Below, piece by piece: positions 10,701-19,642 of a DNA stretch of 64,000 nucleotides. The position numbers and the translations under genes were made by a program. The DNA is taken from NCBI GenBank assembly GCA_030407315.1, contig JALQPE010002265.1, positions 117,076 through 181,075 of the forward strand. Direction: 5' to 3'. The notes under the pieces were generated by a model that saw nothing but the letters and a program-made list of their open reading frames with translations, did no database searches and had not been told where the DNA came from. The DNA comes from Asparagopsis taxiformis. Taxonomy: Eukaryota > Rhodophyta > Florideophyceae > Bonnemaisoniales > Bonnemaisoniaceae. The first letter of the stretch is position 1. Each line of letters opens with the position of its first letter.

Positions 10701-12267
10701 GTCTTCGAAACACGGAAGAGGGAGTCTTCTGAGAGGGCGAAGTAAACTTGCTGTTGCCAAACACATCACTGACGTAGATGCGACCGCCCTCGGCGATACG
10801 CTCGAGAACTTCCGGGCAGCTGAGGTTGAGATTGCGTACCTCGTCGGGGCATTCGACACGTTGCCTCTCCGACGGGTTGTGGCTGTCAGTGATGATCATG
10901 TATGTATACTGTACAACTTCAAAGTCATCATCAATCTCCAATTCGAGCCTCCATTCGCCGCGCCATGTGCCGTCCGCCGCTGAATGCATCTCCATTCGTA
11001 TTGCCCGCTCGGGTTGCCACTCGCCCAGAGCTGGGATGCCGCCAAGAAGGTAGACATGACAAGCACGCTGTGTAAACTTTTGTAATTGGAAGCAAACCCT
11101 TCGCGTGCCAGCCTCCACCGAATGGGCCATGGCGGCATTTGCTGTTTGAGACAAGTTGCCACCAAAACGGTTACGCATGCTCGCAAAATGCTCGGCATGT
11201 GTATCTGCGACCGGGCTCGGGCGATCCTGTTTGCCCGCTGATAATCGGCGAGAGGCGCGACGACTGGCACGTCGGCCTGCCGAAACGTCGCCGGTCGGCT
11301 GCAGTTCGACGTGATTGCCGTTATCAAAGTTGAGCCATCGTCCGCATAAAAATGACCAGCTTCGCTGCAGGTCTTCGTTGTGAACAACAAATCTATCTGG
11401 CTTCCACGCTTTAGAACGGGACATTGAGCGGTGACGGATACGAATAGTACGCAGGTTGCCAACAAATTGTGCATTGAAGTGAAATTCTCGAATGGATCCA
11501 ATTGGGAAATACATAATGGGAGCATTGTCTGCATTTGCATCGGTAGGGGTAACATATCGCAATGTAGATTTAACGTTGTGCTCATCTTCTTTCAGATGAA
11601 TAAAGTCTGTCGAATGAAAGTCGCCGATAATTTGGATAAAGACATCACAATTTGTACACGCCCACTTGTCGTTCGCAGTGCTGACGGAGACTGTATATGG
11701 AACGGGATGAAGCAAATCAGTTTCAGGTAGATGCGACGGGACGTGATCCAAATTGCGCACGTGATTTGCATCATCAAAGGGCTTTGTCGCTTCGAGCGGC
11801 GTCATTTGGGGCGATTCGTATCTGCGCAGGCGCACTTGGATACGACGCTGAATGGGGTGGCGGGCAAACACGAGCGGTGCAACGGCGGGGGCGCGCTCGG
11901 GCGGATCCGGTGCGCGGAGCAGGGGACGGGCGGGGCGCCGAGCGGCGACGAGTAAATGGGCGGAGAGCAGGGCGGCAAGATGGGGGAACAGGGAAAGAGC
12001 AATGGAGAGTTTTGGCGGCACGAGCGGAGGGGCGGGCGGTGTCAGGAAGCGCGGCGGAATGGGCGACGACGGGGCACGGTGATGGGCACGGGCGCGAGCG
12101 TGCGAAGAGGCTGCGCTACGGAGGAGTACTAGGCATGAATCGGAGCAACGACGCGGGCGGTGACGATGCGGTCGGGAGAGAACTGTGCAGCGCGGATGGT
12201 GCAATGCGCGATAGTGGGGTGGAGATGTTGCACAAATGAGACGCACGTTGGGTGGGGCTGGTCGCAT
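7774..12267 (-). CDS. Kinesin-14-type motor with N-terminal PLAT and CBM20 (starch-binding) domains
   Basis: The full ATG frame is 1,497 residues. The first 154 are Arg/Pro/Ala rich, and a second ATG at 11805 (residue 155), 35 residues before the first domain, may be the true start. Domains: a PLAT/LH2-like beta sandwich at about 190-314 (YTVSVSTAND, FVGNLRTIRIRH, CGRWL); a CBM20-like starch-binding module at about 388-490 (VYLLGGIPALGEW, then WRGEW); coiled coil at about 730-830; a motor at about 833-1165 beginning GNIRVFCRVRP with P-loop GQTGSGKT, switch I SSRSH, switch II LVDLAGSE and NKSLATLGDV; a further coiled coil; and a basic Ser/Thr-rich tail of about 330 residues. The neck immediately before GNIRVFCR identifies kinesin-14, usually minus-end directed. 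CBM20 suggests attachment to starch granules and PLAT attachment to membrane or lipid; both cargo ideas are inference. Confidence 0.88.
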   Translation of the reverse strand: MRPAPPNVRLICATSPPHYRALHHPRCTVLSRPHRHRPRRCSDSCLVLLRSAASSHARARAHHRAPSSPIPPRFLTPPAPPLVPPKLSIALSLFPHLAALLSAHLLVAARRPARPLLRAPDPPERAPAVAPLVFARHPIQRRIQVRLRRYESPQMTPLEATKPFDDANHVRNLDHVPSHLPETDLLHPVPYTVSVSTANDKWACTNCDVFIQIIGDFHSTDFIHLKEDEHNVKSTLRYVTPTDANADNAPIMYFPIGSIREFHFNAQFVGNLRTIRIRHRSMSRSKAWKPDRFVVHNEDLQRSWSFLCGRWLNFDNGNHVELQPTGDVSAGRRASRRASRRLSAGKQDRPSPVADTHAEHFASMRNRFGGNLSQTANAAMAHSVEAGTRRVCFQLQKFTQRACHVYLLGGIPALGEWQPERAIRMEMHSAADGTWRGEWRLELEIDDDFEVVQYTYMIITDSHNPSERQRVECPDEVRNLNLSCPEVLERIAEGGRIYVSDVFGNSKFTSPSQKTPSSVFRRRMSQRQSIQTPMGAGRLVAGQLPINRSPAADADADADVQRNLNTALDETAVSQRAVMSPSFMQEEISRIEDTVSRDTNPPSETSNIEASSASESREFESDSRTAWQDQLQQADGQLFQSAKRILRRESEVMSLRQRNSLEISTSPNLLSSGHTEPEKTSPVSSDSAVEDDQDESFGASADEESFAGSVAEDSSPMNRIDLANLTKPFVEERDRLKEEVDKLNHQLEEKCRTNALECNDFKTELIEIRQSMVEQCEVHEAQQAELVRLVMDNREASNNRITKLEELGQAYLHRWKREFKERRKLFNTVQELRGNIRVFCRVRPLKSATNSDGTNSEIAVEFPDAATGENAAIRCCSKQFEFDRVFSPKSSQREVYDETSGVVASVFDGYNVCVFAYGQTGSGKTHTMNGPEHDRGVNYRALVDLFDIASERSEHSKVSIFVSMMEIYNENLHDLVRTGDPAKAPKLEVRKDPDSNSPNGVYVPNLTEVEVDSVDSVWDVMERGSRNRRNGKTNMNEYSSRSHLILKIKVANEDIESGVKKAGVLYLVDLAGSERVSRSNVSGERLKEAQHINKSLATLGDVFMSLLSKSPHVPYRNSRLTYLLQDSLGGNSKTLMFVNVSADETDSAETLSSLQFAQRVAKVELGSAKRQTERNGDSRSSAALQSKEAELQAIQTKFSNLQRELKKRDAEKEDDQARIRTLESELRAAKRTLEEKQRRDSLGRDASVRESKAAEEKRQAEIRAANQRTKEVGASKDNEIKKLQAMLQAREKKISELSRNAGKSVENESGVSSTPGRTNRPTSAPGVLGRKPERTPLRSRQSSTFAGRTRQVRFDESHLTDESSGKSSGTDSSKPTMTPRRPLEGRTPLPRSQTVHSRPQRQTPASNPSAPGKRVVYAFGSRVEVDDSDSSVGAKQVRPANRLQRPATSTSLRPPRRAGQPAENRNGQQASSSAPAPGGGALRRAGTVPGASRVGMS

Positions 12268-12839
12268 GTGTAGGGTGGCGCATTTGGCGAATTGTTATCA
12301 ACGGCTTTGGATGGCAACACTGCGCAACGCACTCGTAGACGCCAGTGCGCAAGGCCACGGCCACGGCACTCGTTGTTTGGAGTTTTGTAAAATCCATTCG
12401 TTGCTCGCGTGCACACCCAAAATTACTAGCGCTTTTCATACCGTCGTCACGCATCTGTCACACTGTCTTTATTGGTTCAATTTTCAAAATTTCAATGTCA
12501 TTCATCCTACGTACAGTCGTGTGTGCCATTCGATTTTTTCGATAATTCAATTGCCTTCCAGCATCTGACCAATCAATCGCATGACGTATAGTAACCGCAG
12601 CCCGATGCATCTGCATGTACACTTCACAAGCGGCTACTGTAAGTCGCTCTGTCCACAGCCACACAATTTCAACGGCTCACATTCTTCCAAATTAACGAGA
12701 ACATCCAATTGAATCCCGTTGTGCTCAACGTGAGGCCCAATCCCCATAGTACATTCATCGTCAAATAAAAATATACTTCTAGTCCAAGCCCACCTTCGTC
12801 CAATCTTCACTACCTCATTCCCACATCTCCCCCCGCAAA
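12268..12839. promoter_or_regulatory. Divergent promoter, kinesin and lycopene cyclase
   Basis: The 572 bp between divergent ATGs become AT-rich towards the cyclase. A CCAATCA box (NF-Y-type) lies at 12569-12575 and an A/T-rich TATA-like stretch (AAATAAAAATATAC) near 12765-12780, about 65 bp before the cyclase ATG. No open frame is supported. Confidence 0.4.
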
Positions 12840-14327
12840 ATGGCATTCCTACCACCAGTCCCACTCACAATCACCGCTCCGACGCACCACGCCATTCAAG
12901 TCCGCACATGCCGCCATCCGACTAATCTCCACCCCTTACGCCGCCATGCCCGCATGGTAGCCACATCGCCGTCTCGTGCCAATGAGCCCCAGTCCATCCC
13001 GGCTGTCGACACTTACGATGTAGTCGTCATAGGCGGCGGACCAGCAGGTCTCAGCCTTTCGTCAGGGCTCGGAGCTCGAGGCATGCGTGTCCTATGTGCT
13101 GACGTGAATCTCGATAAGCCGTGGCCAAATAATTATGGCACATGGGTCGACGAGCTAGAACCGCTGGGACTGGCTGACTGCACCTCCCATATCTGGTCTA
13201 AAACTGCTGCATACGTGCGAGCTGATGGTCAAAAGTCAGAACTGCGACGTCCGTATGCGCGCGTCGATCGGGTAGCGATGAAGCGTAGGTTTTTGGAGCG
13301 TTGTGAAAGCTCAAATATGGTCACCGTTGTGAAAGCTGCCGCCAGAACTGTTGATGTTTCCCAGAGCGATCAGCATTCGATCATTGAACTGCAGGCTGTT
13401 GATGATAGCTCAACAACTGTTTCTGCGAGAGTAGTGGTAGATGCAACTGGCCATAGTTTGAAGTTTGTCAAATTTCCGCAGGGGAAGACACCCGGATTTC
13501 AGGCAGCCTATGGTATTGAATGTATAGTCAGCGAAAAGAGCTATCCATATGCTGCGGACGAGATGCTCCTTATGGACTTCAGAGACGATCACATGCAGGA
13601 CTCGGCTGAGAATAAGCGTATCAGCAACGAAAATCCAACTTTTATCTATGTAATGCCACTTGACGATGGAGCGGGTCGTCGTGTATTCTTTGAAGAAACT
13701 TCTCTCGTCGCATCGCCTGCAATGTCTTTCGATGCGCTCAAAGAACGTCTGTACAAACGCCTGGCGTATTACGACATCGATGTGCAATCGGTTCAGGAGG
13801 AGGAATTTTGCCTCATCCCAATGGGTGGAGAGATGCCCAACTTGAGACAACGCGTTGTTGCGTTCGGAGGGGCCGCTGCTTTGGTTCATCCAGCGACCGG
13901 CTACATGATTGCACGCGCATTGCAACTTGCCGATGAAGCCGCAGAGATCATATCCAACGAATTGAAAAGCGGCCATGCAGGAACGGCGGACGGGACTGCA
14001 TATAGAATATGGGACCGTATCTGGAATGAGGGCCGACGCCGTCAACGCGATTTCTTCAACTTTGGTGGCGAATACCTGCAGAAAATTGATCTCATGACCA
14101 CACGCGACTTTTTCTCCGCATTTTTCGATCTGCCCAAGGAGCAATGGTCGGGCTTCCTGTCGTTCAGACTGATGAAGCCACTCGAACGGCTGACATTCGG
14201 TCTCGGCGTCTTTGCTCGCACCACAAACCGCGTTCGCACCACAATCGTATGGGATGCAATTCGAAACGGTAGATTTCCTCTGCTCATGTCTATTCTTCCT
14301 TTGTATGAGGTCGACGAGGTGCAATAA
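12840..14327 (+). CDS. Lycopene beta-cyclase-like carotenoid cyclase, plastid
   Basis: Cyclises the psi ends of lycopene to give beta-carotene in the plastid. The protein is 495 residues from an ATG followed by a Ser/Thr/Arg-bearing, acid-poor leader of about 50 residues, as expected of a transit peptide. An FAD-binding Rossmann motif DVVVIGGGPAGLSL starts at about residue 60. Next come the cyclase motif PWPNNYGTWVDE, the second dinucleotide-type motif VVVDATGHS, FFEETSLVASP, IPMGGEMPN and HPATGYMIARAL. The C-terminal block FFDAFFDLP-like (FSAFFDLPKEQWSGFLSFRL) is typical of plant and algal LCYB/LCYE. IPMGG and the C-terminal block favour beta over epsilon cyclase, while HPATGY and FDALKERL recall the epsilon type, so ring specificity is not settled. 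The only carotenoid gene in the window. Confidence 0.92.
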   Translation: MAFLPPVPLTITAPTHHAIQVRTCRHPTNLHPLRRHARMVATSPSRANEPQSIPAVDTYDVVVIGGGPAGLSLSSGLGARGMRVLCADVNLDKPWPNNYGTWVDELEPLGLADCTSHIWSKTAAYVRADGQKSELRRPYARVDRVAMKRRFLERCESSNMVTVVKAAARTVDVSQSDQHSIIELQAVDDSSTTVSARVVVDATGHSLKFVKFPQGKTPGFQAAYGIECIVSEKSYPYAADEMLLMDFRDDHMQDSAENKRISNENPTFIYVMPLDDGAGRRVFFEETSLVASPAMSFDALKERLYKRLAYYDIDVQSVQEEEFCLIPMGGEMPNLRQRVVAFGGAAALVHPATGYMIARALQLADEAAEIISNELKSGHAGTADGTAYRIWDRIWNEGRRRQRDFFNFGGEYLQKIDLMTTRDFFSAFFDLPKEQWSGFLSFRLMKPLERLTFGLGVFARTTNRVRTTIVWDAIRNGRFPLLMSILPLYEVDEVQ

Positions 14328-14369
14328 ATGGCTCTTGTTGCGTACATGCCTTTGACTGCACCTAATTTA

Positions 14370-15149
14370 CTATTTTCCCGGCATGGATCCGAGCCACTTT
14401 TCATGTATTCGAATGCACTGTTGACTAGATCCATACTGTGCCAATAGTTTGGAGCAGTAGTCAACTTCTTCGTCCAAGTGTACGATTGCCAGCGATTTTC
14501 CTCTTGCAAATAGAAGCCGCTGATACCACCAACCCGACGAGTCGCTGATATGTGTGCGCAACCATTTTCTGCTCTGTTGCAGCTCTACTAATAGCGTAGA
14601 CGATGGCAGCTTTTCGATAATCCTCAGCCGATGCACACCTGCGTAATAATTGCTGACTGCTCTTGAAGACGCCATCCAAGCAAGATCGAGCTCGTTCTGC
14701 AATTGCTGTTGCTTACATCCAAACTCGCGAATAACCCATGCTCTATGCGCCCAAGATTCCGCACTTTTGGGGCTTCTGTGTAGCATGAAAGCATTAAATA
14801 ACAGCTCATTCCCGACCATTTCAGGGACGAGTGCCGACTTCCTTACGTTCCAAGCAGTTGAATAATCGGGTGACGCGACGAGAATGGCTGTGGCAGCAGC
14901 TATGTCCGTTTTGTCGGCACCTAACCGCATTTTTCCTTCAACGTAGAGAGGAGATAGCGCCCAAGATGCGATTCCAAATGCGCGTTCACCGTTTCGAATA
15001 GCAGTTGCAATCGTGCAGTCTTCAGCGTCAGGCATCCCATCGTAGAATACTCCAACGTCCTCGAGACTCTCAAGAGCTTTATCACAAAACACTGCGGCTA
15101 CTGCGTCCACAAGACCCTCTACCAAACAGATATGTTTGTAAGAGCCCAT
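14370..15149 (-). CDS. PTAR1-like protein prenyltransferase alpha-subunit repeat protein
   Basis: The protein is 259 residues from the ATG at 15149. It has PPTA-type helical repeats in the middle: YSTAWNVRKSAL, then NAFMLHRSPKSAESWAHRAWVIREF, then a repeat around SRAVSNYYAGVHRLRI and a WW-containing block (SDSSGWWYQRLLF). SxxxWxxR repeats are the hallmark of the alpha subunit of farnesyl/geranylgeranyl transferases and of PTAR1, the alpha subunit of GGTase-III that prenylates Ykt6. The protein is shorter than animal PTAR1 (about 400 residues), and only about four repeats can be seen. The PTAR1 call rests on the divergence of the repeats. A reduced FNTA/RABGGTA paralogue is the alternative. 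It converges on the cyclase gene with 42 bp between stops. Confidence 0.68.
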   Translation of the reverse strand: MGSYKHICLVEGLVDAVAAVFCDKALESLEDVGVFYDGMPDAEDCTIATAIRNGERAFGIASWALSPLYVEGKMRLGADKTDIAAATAILVASPDYSTAWNVRKSALVPEMVGNELLFNAFMLHRSPKSAESWAHRAWVIREFGCKQQQLQNELDLAWMASSRAVSNYYAGVHRLRIIEKLPSSTLLVELQQSRKWLRTHISDSSGWWYQRLLFARGKSLAIVHLDEEVDYCSKLLAQYGSSQQCIRIHEKWLGSMPGK

Positions 15150-15627
15150 GTCTTCCACTCTTCAAGGGTGGACGTGACAGACGGCGCACGCAACGAAAAG
15201 GATTCTGATAGCGTTTGCGTCATCTAACATACCCGGGTGAAGATTTGTAACTTGACTGCAACTGTCCATCTGTTAGATTTACTTCATTTTTGTACCAGTC
15301 ACGTTAGCCCATTGAAAATTGTCTCACACCAAAAGTCTTCTGATTGGTTGTTTCCTTTTTCCTTCCCAAAGCGTTGGGTATCCTTTCATCTACCACACAT
15401 ATTTTGTTTTCCCGCCAAAATTCAGTACCACTGAGACTGCCGATATGCCGCAAGTGCAACGCACGAGCCCACAACCCCCTCCTTCAGGCTGCATACGTCT
15501 TCAGGGAGCGATTTGGTGCCAGTCCCACGGTAGCCTCTACAAGCCTCTGAACCCCTAATGAGTTTATCAGAATCACATCACGACCAAGAACCCGCCCGTT
15601 TGCCGTAGCACCCACTCTGCTCGAGCG
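15150..15627. promoter_or_regulatory. Divergent promoter, PTAR1-like and PrimPol
   Basis: The 478 bp lie between divergent ATGs. An inverted CCAAT box (TGATTGG) sits at 15341-15347 beside a T/C-rich tract up to about 15420. No further gene is supported. Confidence 0.35.
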
Positions 15628-17004
15628 ATGACATCTGAAATTAGTCCATCACAGTTCTATGGCTCGAAAAAGTTCACTTCGCCCGTTCTTTTTCCAAGCA
15701 AGGGACAGAAAGTAGCTCTGCAATCTGCACGCTTGGACGAACTACGGCAGTTCCGCATTTTCCCATCGCAGCAACAGGCATTCTCGCATTGCGACAACTA
15801 TCCAACGCACAACCTGCGAATATGGGCCTTTGAAATCGACGGAAAAGGAAGGCGGCGATATGCGGTTGCGTCGTACAAATCTTTCTGGAGATGCTATCGT
15901 CGCTTCATTCGGCGCGCATCCACGTTACATTTCTACGAAGTTATTCGTGAGAGACATGCATGCAAATTGTACTTCGATTTGGAGTATCCAATTGCTTTTA
16001 ACGCGGATGCCGCCCCTGAGCAAATGGTCGATGCTGTCGTATCTACATCTGCGGAGCTGGCTGGCTTGCACGATTTGCGTCGCGATTCCGAGCAGGTGAT
16101 CGAGTTGGATTCGACTACGGAGAAGAAATTCTCCCGTCATCTTATATTTGAAACGATTGCTTTTCATGACAATATTCAAGCAGGTGACTTTGCAAGTCGG
16201 GTTGTGGACACAATTGCAACGCGAGATGATAAACTGGTTCTTGTGCAAAATTGCGATGGCCAACAAGTGCCCTTTGTTGATCTCGCGGTGTACACGAAGA
16301 ATAGATGCTTTCGACTGGTCGGTAGTTCGAAGTTTGGGAAAACGCATCGACTACTACCGTTGAATATGAAACGTGATGACCGCATATCATTATCGGAACA
16401 ACTGTTCTTAAGATCTATGGTATGTCGCGTTAGTGAGGGAGTTGAATTATTGGGTTGTGTCTCAAAGATTGTGGAATCGCCGTGTGATGGAGTCGTTCGC
16501 TATCGGCCTGACAGTTCTCGACAGAAGTATAAAGATGGGCAAGCATGTACGGAGAGTTCTAAATTCACGCAACTGGATGAATACGTTCTTTCCATTGTGG
16601 AGCCACATAATGGAGGAATTTACGGCATAACGTATTTCAGTGGCTCGCAGACTGTTATGTATACAATCAAAGATGGCTACAAGTATTGCGCGAACATCGG
16701 GCGTCATCACAAATCAAATAATGTGATATTAGTTGCAGATCTATGTTGGCGAGTAATGTACCAGAAGTGCTTTGATCCTGACTGCCGAGCGTTCCGGTCA
16801 CAGCCGTGGCCGCTTCCTGTGTCGCTGTTCGAGGGGACGGAGACAGAGGGAAGATTTATAGACGAGGAAATTAGTGACAATTGTCTGAATGAGATGATGG
16901 ATAAGATGGAAGGTGTGACGGATGCTGATTGTGTAGAGGCTAGTGAGGTCAGTGATGATGCGCTGAATGCCATGATGGATGCGTTTGAGAGTCGTGATGT
17001 TTAA
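15628..17004 (+). CDS. PRIMPOL: PrimPol primase-polymerase
   Basis: A DNA primase and translesion polymerase that reprimes stalled replication forks in nucleus and mitochondria. The 458-residue frame carries the three archaeo-eukaryotic primase motifs: DLE (D117, E119), SRH (S169, H171) and the later metal-binding Asp in VDLAVYTKNRCFRL (D218), followed by the nucleotide-contacting GSSKFGK. A UL52-type zinc knuckle follows at about 353-388, with Cys in KYC, His in GRHH, Cys in DLCW and Cys in DPDC. The acidic C-terminus carries two similar motifs, SDNCLNEMMDKMEG and SDDALNAMMDAFES, where animal PrimPol has two RPA-binding motifs. Length is near the family's usual 500-560. Identification is secure; the RPA-binding role of the tail is inferred. 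Confidence 0.9.
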   Translation: MTSEISPSQFYGSKKFTSPVLFPSKGQKVALQSARLDELRQFRIFPSQQQAFSHCDNYPTHNLRIWAFEIDGKGRRRYAVASYKSFWRCYRRFIRRASTLHFYEVIRERHACKLYFDLEYPIAFNADAAPEQMVDAVVSTSAELAGLHDLRRDSEQVIELDSTTEKKFSRHLIFETIAFHDNIQAGDFASRVVDTIATRDDKLVLVQNCDGQQVPFVDLAVYTKNRCFRLVGSSKFGKTHRLLPLNMKRDDRISLSEQLFLRSMVCRVSEGVELLGCVSKIVESPCDGVVRYRPDSSRQKYKDGQACTESSKFTQLDEYVLSIVEPHNGGIYGITYFSGSQTVMYTIKDGYKYCANIGRHHKSNNVILVADLCWRVMYQKCFDPDCRAFRSQPWPLPVSLFEGTETEGRFIDEEISDNCLNEMMDKMEGVTDADCVEASEVSDDALNAMMDAFESRDV

Positions 17005-17682
17005 GAGCACATCACGTTGAAGGTATGCGAATGGAGAGTAGAATATGTATTTGATGTTGATTCGCTGCGACCATTTTATTGGACAATGCGGTGTGAGAGG
17101 TTTCCAGCAACTTGAGAGACTAACACTTGCGATAGTTTAGTATTCGCGTTGCACTGTTGTTCATGTATTTATAGGGTATGAGTTGTATTAGTGCGTGACG
17201 CAGATCGCACTTGTGTTGACTGGAGAAGGGCGGATACCACCTGATTGTCATTTAACACACTTTGCACGGACGAGAATGCGAGTGTGGGGAGCACATTTTA
17301 AGGTATTGACTGTCATTCGGAATCCAAGGGTTGGGATGCATCACGTGTATTGGAAACAGCTGCGTAAAAACTGAAATATTTGAAATGTAATTTGAAAAAA
17401 CCTGATGCAATAATGAGAGCGCTCTCATTCTCAGTTCTTGTGGATGTGTGAAAATTGTACGGAAATACATCTTCCACTGCAATGGCGCGTCCACATTGCG
17501 ATGGACAGCTGCCAACCGCAAAGTATTACATTAATTAATTTAGCTGTCTCCAAAACTTCCAGACATGTTAGTGTATTCATGCAACGCAATTACCATCCGT
17601 CCCAACACACACCATTGCCCTCGCGCATTCTCCGACCCAACGCTTCCCCATTTCAGCTGGCTCAATTTCCGCGCATCTAGCT
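17005..17682. other. Intergenic, PrimPol 3' end to ArfGAP 5' end
   Basis: The 678 bp contain only short random frames. The region is AT-richer than its flanks. An 18-bp GA/CT-like inverted motif (GAGAGCGCTCTC at 17416-17427, a perfect 12-bp palindrome) lies about 255 bp before the ArfGAP ATG. Confidence 0.35.
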
Positions 17683-19449
17683 ATGTCACGCTATCCGCGC
17701 GAGGCACAGCAAGCAGAAGCCGTCCTCCGCGAAATTCAAAGCCGCAATGAAGGCAATCGTTATTGCGCCGATTGCGGTGCTCCGCGTCCCGATTTTATCA
17801 ACACCACAATCGGCACCTTCATCTGCTCTCAATGCGCAGATATACATCGCACCACCTCCAATCGTCGCATAAAGGACATGTACTCGCGAGATATCACCCC
17901 TGAAGATTGTCGCCGAATGGAAGCTGTCGGCAATGATGTCGCAAATCGAAGATTCCTCGCCACATGGAATCCTCGCGATTTTCCCGAACCTGACAACCGC
18001 GACCGCGAAGCTGTCCGAGAGTTTATCTGGCTCAAATATGAGGGTAGTTTCAAGAAACAGCCCCCATCATTGGGTCCCTCCTCGTCACGTGACTCGCGCG
18101 ACTCGCGTGAGTATAGGTCTAATGAGCGCTATTACGAAGATCGTGAACGTGAACGCGACCGTGAACGCGACCGTGAACGCGAACGTGACAGAGATAGAGA
18201 CCGTCCCGCCTTCAGAAGAGAGCAGGAGCTCTTTCGCGACACACCGCCGGCCCCCGATCGCCCTCGTTCTTTCTGGTCCTCTCGTATGGAGCAAAATCCA
18301 CCCCAAGCTCTTTCCGCCCCTGCTCGTTCGCGAGATGATTATTACAGAAGAGGCCCTAGTCCAGGCCCACCGCTTCCAGATCGTTTCCGCGGTACCGCCG
18401 CCCCAGATCGCTTTCGGCCTCCGGAACCCACACCTGTTGTGCCTTACGGCCGCGTCATTCGCAACGCCCGCGCCCGCTACCAAGAACAGGGCCCTGGCTA
18501 TGAGGAATATGGATCAGCCAATAGTCAGGATCGTGAGGAACTTCGTACACGACTTGGTTCCTCTAGGTCCAGGAGTAGGAACAATTCTCAATCAACGGAA
18601 GTTTATGCTTTTAGTGATGATGACGTTTATGATGAGCGCGTATACCGCAGAAGCAGAGAAGGCAGAGCCAAGTCCAAATCGCGCAAGAAGAGGACTGACG
18701 ATTCCGATGAGAATGAAGACCAGTATGAAGAGGAGGAAGTTGTGCCGAGAAGGTCCAAGAAGAGCACATCGAAGAAAACGAAGAAAAAGTCTGAGAAAGT
18801 GAAGAAACGTGTAGAGGAGGAACTAGAGGACGAGTATGATGACACTGAGGAAGAGGAGGAGGAGGAAGATCGCAAACGATCTAAACGAAAGGCTTCTAAG
18901 AAGCCATTGAGGGACAGTGAAAAGTCATTGGATTCGCTGGTTTCAGGCGGCGCAAATGGAGCAGAAGGTTTGTCGGAGACGCGTGAAACACGAGGGCAAG
19001 CTTCAAAGGCCGAGTTTGACCTCATGTCGGAATGGATGGGGGATTCAAAAGATACCGAGACATCGCAAGTAACGAATCCTGACGCTCCCGCACAACAAGC
19101 AGCTGCGGTTCCGAATACAATGCACCAAGCATATGCAACACAGATGCCTATGATGCCGCCAATGTCTGTGTACGGAGGAATGATGCCCATGCCTGGAGGC
19201 GGATTTATGCCGTTGATGCCGCCACCCGGCTTTGTGCCGACCATGGGAGTGCCCGGTATGCCGGGGATGACGCCGGGTATGGTGATGCCGGGTATGGCCG
19301 GCCTACCTGGTATGCCGGGACTTGTGAATGGTATGCAAGGGCTTAATGTGCAACAGACCGGACAACAAGGTGGACAGAATGCACCGCCACCACCGCCAGT
19401 TGGTATGCCGGCGGGTCCGCCACCGGGGCCGCCTCCCGAGCCGCCGTAG
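17683..19449 (+). CDS. ArfGAP-domain protein (SMAP/AGD-like) with RD, K/E and Met-Pro-Gly tails
   Basis: Stimulates GTP hydrolysis on Arf GTPases during vesicle budding. The ArfGAP domain occupies about residues 12-125, with a CxxC-x16-CxxC zinc site (YCADCGAPRPD, then TFICSQCADIHR). The catalytic arginine is kept in IHR. The typical LG after it is replaced by TTSN, so activity may be tuned. The rest is low complexity: Arg-Glu/Arg-Asp dipeptides (about 150-180), a K/E-rich alternating block (about 330-420), and a Met/Pro/Gly tail from about 470 ending in polyproline. SMAP, AGFG and plant AGD5 proteins have an N-terminal GAP and a disordered tail. FDLMSEWMGD at about 446 could be a linear binding motif. 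The gene faces a partner of the same layout, tail to tail, 193 bp away. Confidence 0.85.
   Translation: MSRYPREAQQAEAVLREIQSRNEGNRYCADCGAPRPDFINTTIGTFICSQCADIHRTTSNRRIKDMYSRDITPEDCRRMEAVGNDVANRRFLATWNPRDFPEPDNRDREAVREFIWLKYEGSFKKQPPSLGPSSSRDSRDSREYRSNERYYEDRERERDRERDRERERDRDRDRPAFRREQELFRDTPPAPDRPRSFWSSRMEQNPPQALSAPARSRDDYYRRGPSPGPPLPDRFRGTAAPDRFRPPEPTPVVPYGRVIRNARARYQEQGPGYEEYGSANSQDREELRTRLGSSRSRSRNNSQSTEVYAFSDDDVYDERVYRRSREGRAKSKSRKKRTDDSDENEDQYEEEEVVPRRSKKSTSKKTKKKSEKVKKRVEEELEDEYDDTEEEEEEEDRKRSKRKASKKPLRDSEKSLDSLVSGGANGAEGLSETRETRGQASKAEFDLMSEWMGDSKDTETSQVTNPDAPAQQAAAVPNTMHQAYATQMPMMPPMSVYGGMMPMPGGGFMPLMPPPGFVPTMGVPGMPGMTPGMVMPGMAGLPGMPGLVNGMQGLNVQQTGQQGGQNAPPPPPVGMPAGPPPGPPPEPP
18141..18204 (+). 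repeat. Hexamer-type tandem repeat coding Arg-Glu/Arg-Asp
   Basis: About ten near-repeats of a six-base unit of the type CGTGAA/CGCGAC inside the ArfGAP gene. The neighbouring minus-strand gene carries the same kind of repeat at 21118-21206. Confidence 0.7.
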
Positions 19450-19642
19450 TGAATTTGATATAAGGAGTTGATGCGTTGTGATATTGTCGTGATCGACGTT
19501 TTGAATAAACGATTAGTTTGTAGTTTAGGAGACGGGGCAACGGATTATTAGCTCTGGAAAGATTAGCGAGTCACCGCACTACACATTCTGAACGATTGTA
19601 AAAGACAAACGTAATGGGAAACACAAGGTATAGCAAATTTAT

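Noticed and set aside
13410..14324. 304-codon minus-strand frame opposite lycopene cyclase
   Set aside because: It is antisense to strongly conserved cyclase motifs and its translation has no recognisable domain.
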